A stretch of 64,000 nucleotides of DNA. Source: JACKAF01 sp041391485. Lineage in GTDB: Bacteria; Bdellovibrionota; FAC87; UBA2466; JACKAF01. The stretch's first letter is position 1; the number at the start of each line of letters is the position of its first letter. The notes below the pieces were generated by a model that was not told the DNA's origin, searched no databases, and worked only from the letters and a program-made list of their open reading frames with translations. The position numbers and the translations under genes were made by a program. Shown piece after piece: positions 63,841-64,000 of the stretch. The stretch lies in the NCBI GenBank assembly GCA_041391485.1, contig JAWKNY010000002.1:186001-250000 (forward strand). The letters run 5' to 3'.

Positions 63841-64000
63841 AGCGTTTAGCTATATGGTGTCGGCCTGGGTTTGTCGGAATCCTGTGATTAGCATCAAGGA
63901 CGTGGATCGCATCGATGCGGTTGAGCAAATCGAGAACGCCTGATTGAATTCGATTGCTCGATGGTAGCGCGCCGATCGGATCAGTTGTGCTTTCAACGAA
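63841..64000. other. Window end, no gene seen
   Basis: Only a 12-base perfect palindrome (CGCATCGATGCG, about 63908-63919) stands out. No start codon with a ribosome-binding site leads out of the window. Confidence 0.3.

Overview
The window looks like about 64 kb (GC a little above 50%) of chromosome from a Gram-negative, aerobic, delta-/Bdellovibrionota-like bacterium. Supporting signs are the thrS-infC-rpmI-rplT-pheS-pheT order, the many exported hydrolases (M64, M15, S8, SppA), a CxxCH protein with a 'CHG..PRPIW' motif, lipoprotein signals and genes for heme A and an aa3/caa3-type oxidase pathway. The phylum is an inference. No phage, insertion sequence, transposase or CRISPR array is visible.

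Layout. 1-6.5 kb: translation genes (end of thrS, infC with an ATT start, rpmI, rplT, pheS, pheT) and a MerR-type regulator. 6.6 kb: tRNA-Pro with the unusual anticodon AGG. 6.7-13 kb: an exported protein, a DUF493 protein, a CHASE hybrid histidine kinase and DNA ligase D. 13-16.4 kb: a polysaccharide cluster (wecB, a glycosyltransferase, a membrane-anchored methyltransferase). 16.4-20.5 kb: ku, an SRAP-like gene and a DUF3095 gene in one operon, then two small envelope genes. 20.7-31.1 kb: one uninterrupted twelve-gene operon on the minus strand. It runs from a cupredoxin-like protein through heme A synthesis (ctaA, ctaB), an ABC exporter and SCO1 to the carotenoid genes crtY, crtE, crtI, crtB, and ends in an unknown polytopic protein.

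31-38 kb: nadE with a sigma/anti-sigma pair, mtnA, two divergently transcribed chromatin-like proteins (AT-hook and histone-H1-like, both with acidic tails), cinA and small genes coupled to it. 37.8-48 kb: envelope proteins, SppA, M15 and L,D-transpeptidase enzymes, a tripeptidyl-peptidase-II-like lipoprotein, a diguanylate cyclase and tRNA-Ala(GGC). 48-53 kb: membrane protein, metallophosphoesterase, exported methyltransferase-fold protein, M64 peptidase, chalcone-isomerase-fold protein. 53.7-59.1 kb: oppABCDF. 59.3-64 kb: an exported CxxCH protein and three exported proteins of unknown function.

Data quality decides how this window is read. At least 20 genes, including essential ones (pheT, and probably nadE), are broken by single-base shifts, mostly one base missing from a short homopolymer, and two conserved genes carry an in-frame TGA. 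Correcting these restores full-length, conserved proteins. I therefore give corrected gene extents and say in each entry where the frame breaks. The breaks crowd into 28-31, 34-39, 53.7-55 and 58.7-60.7 kb, which suggests sequencing or assembly error rather than mass gene decay, although I cannot prove it.
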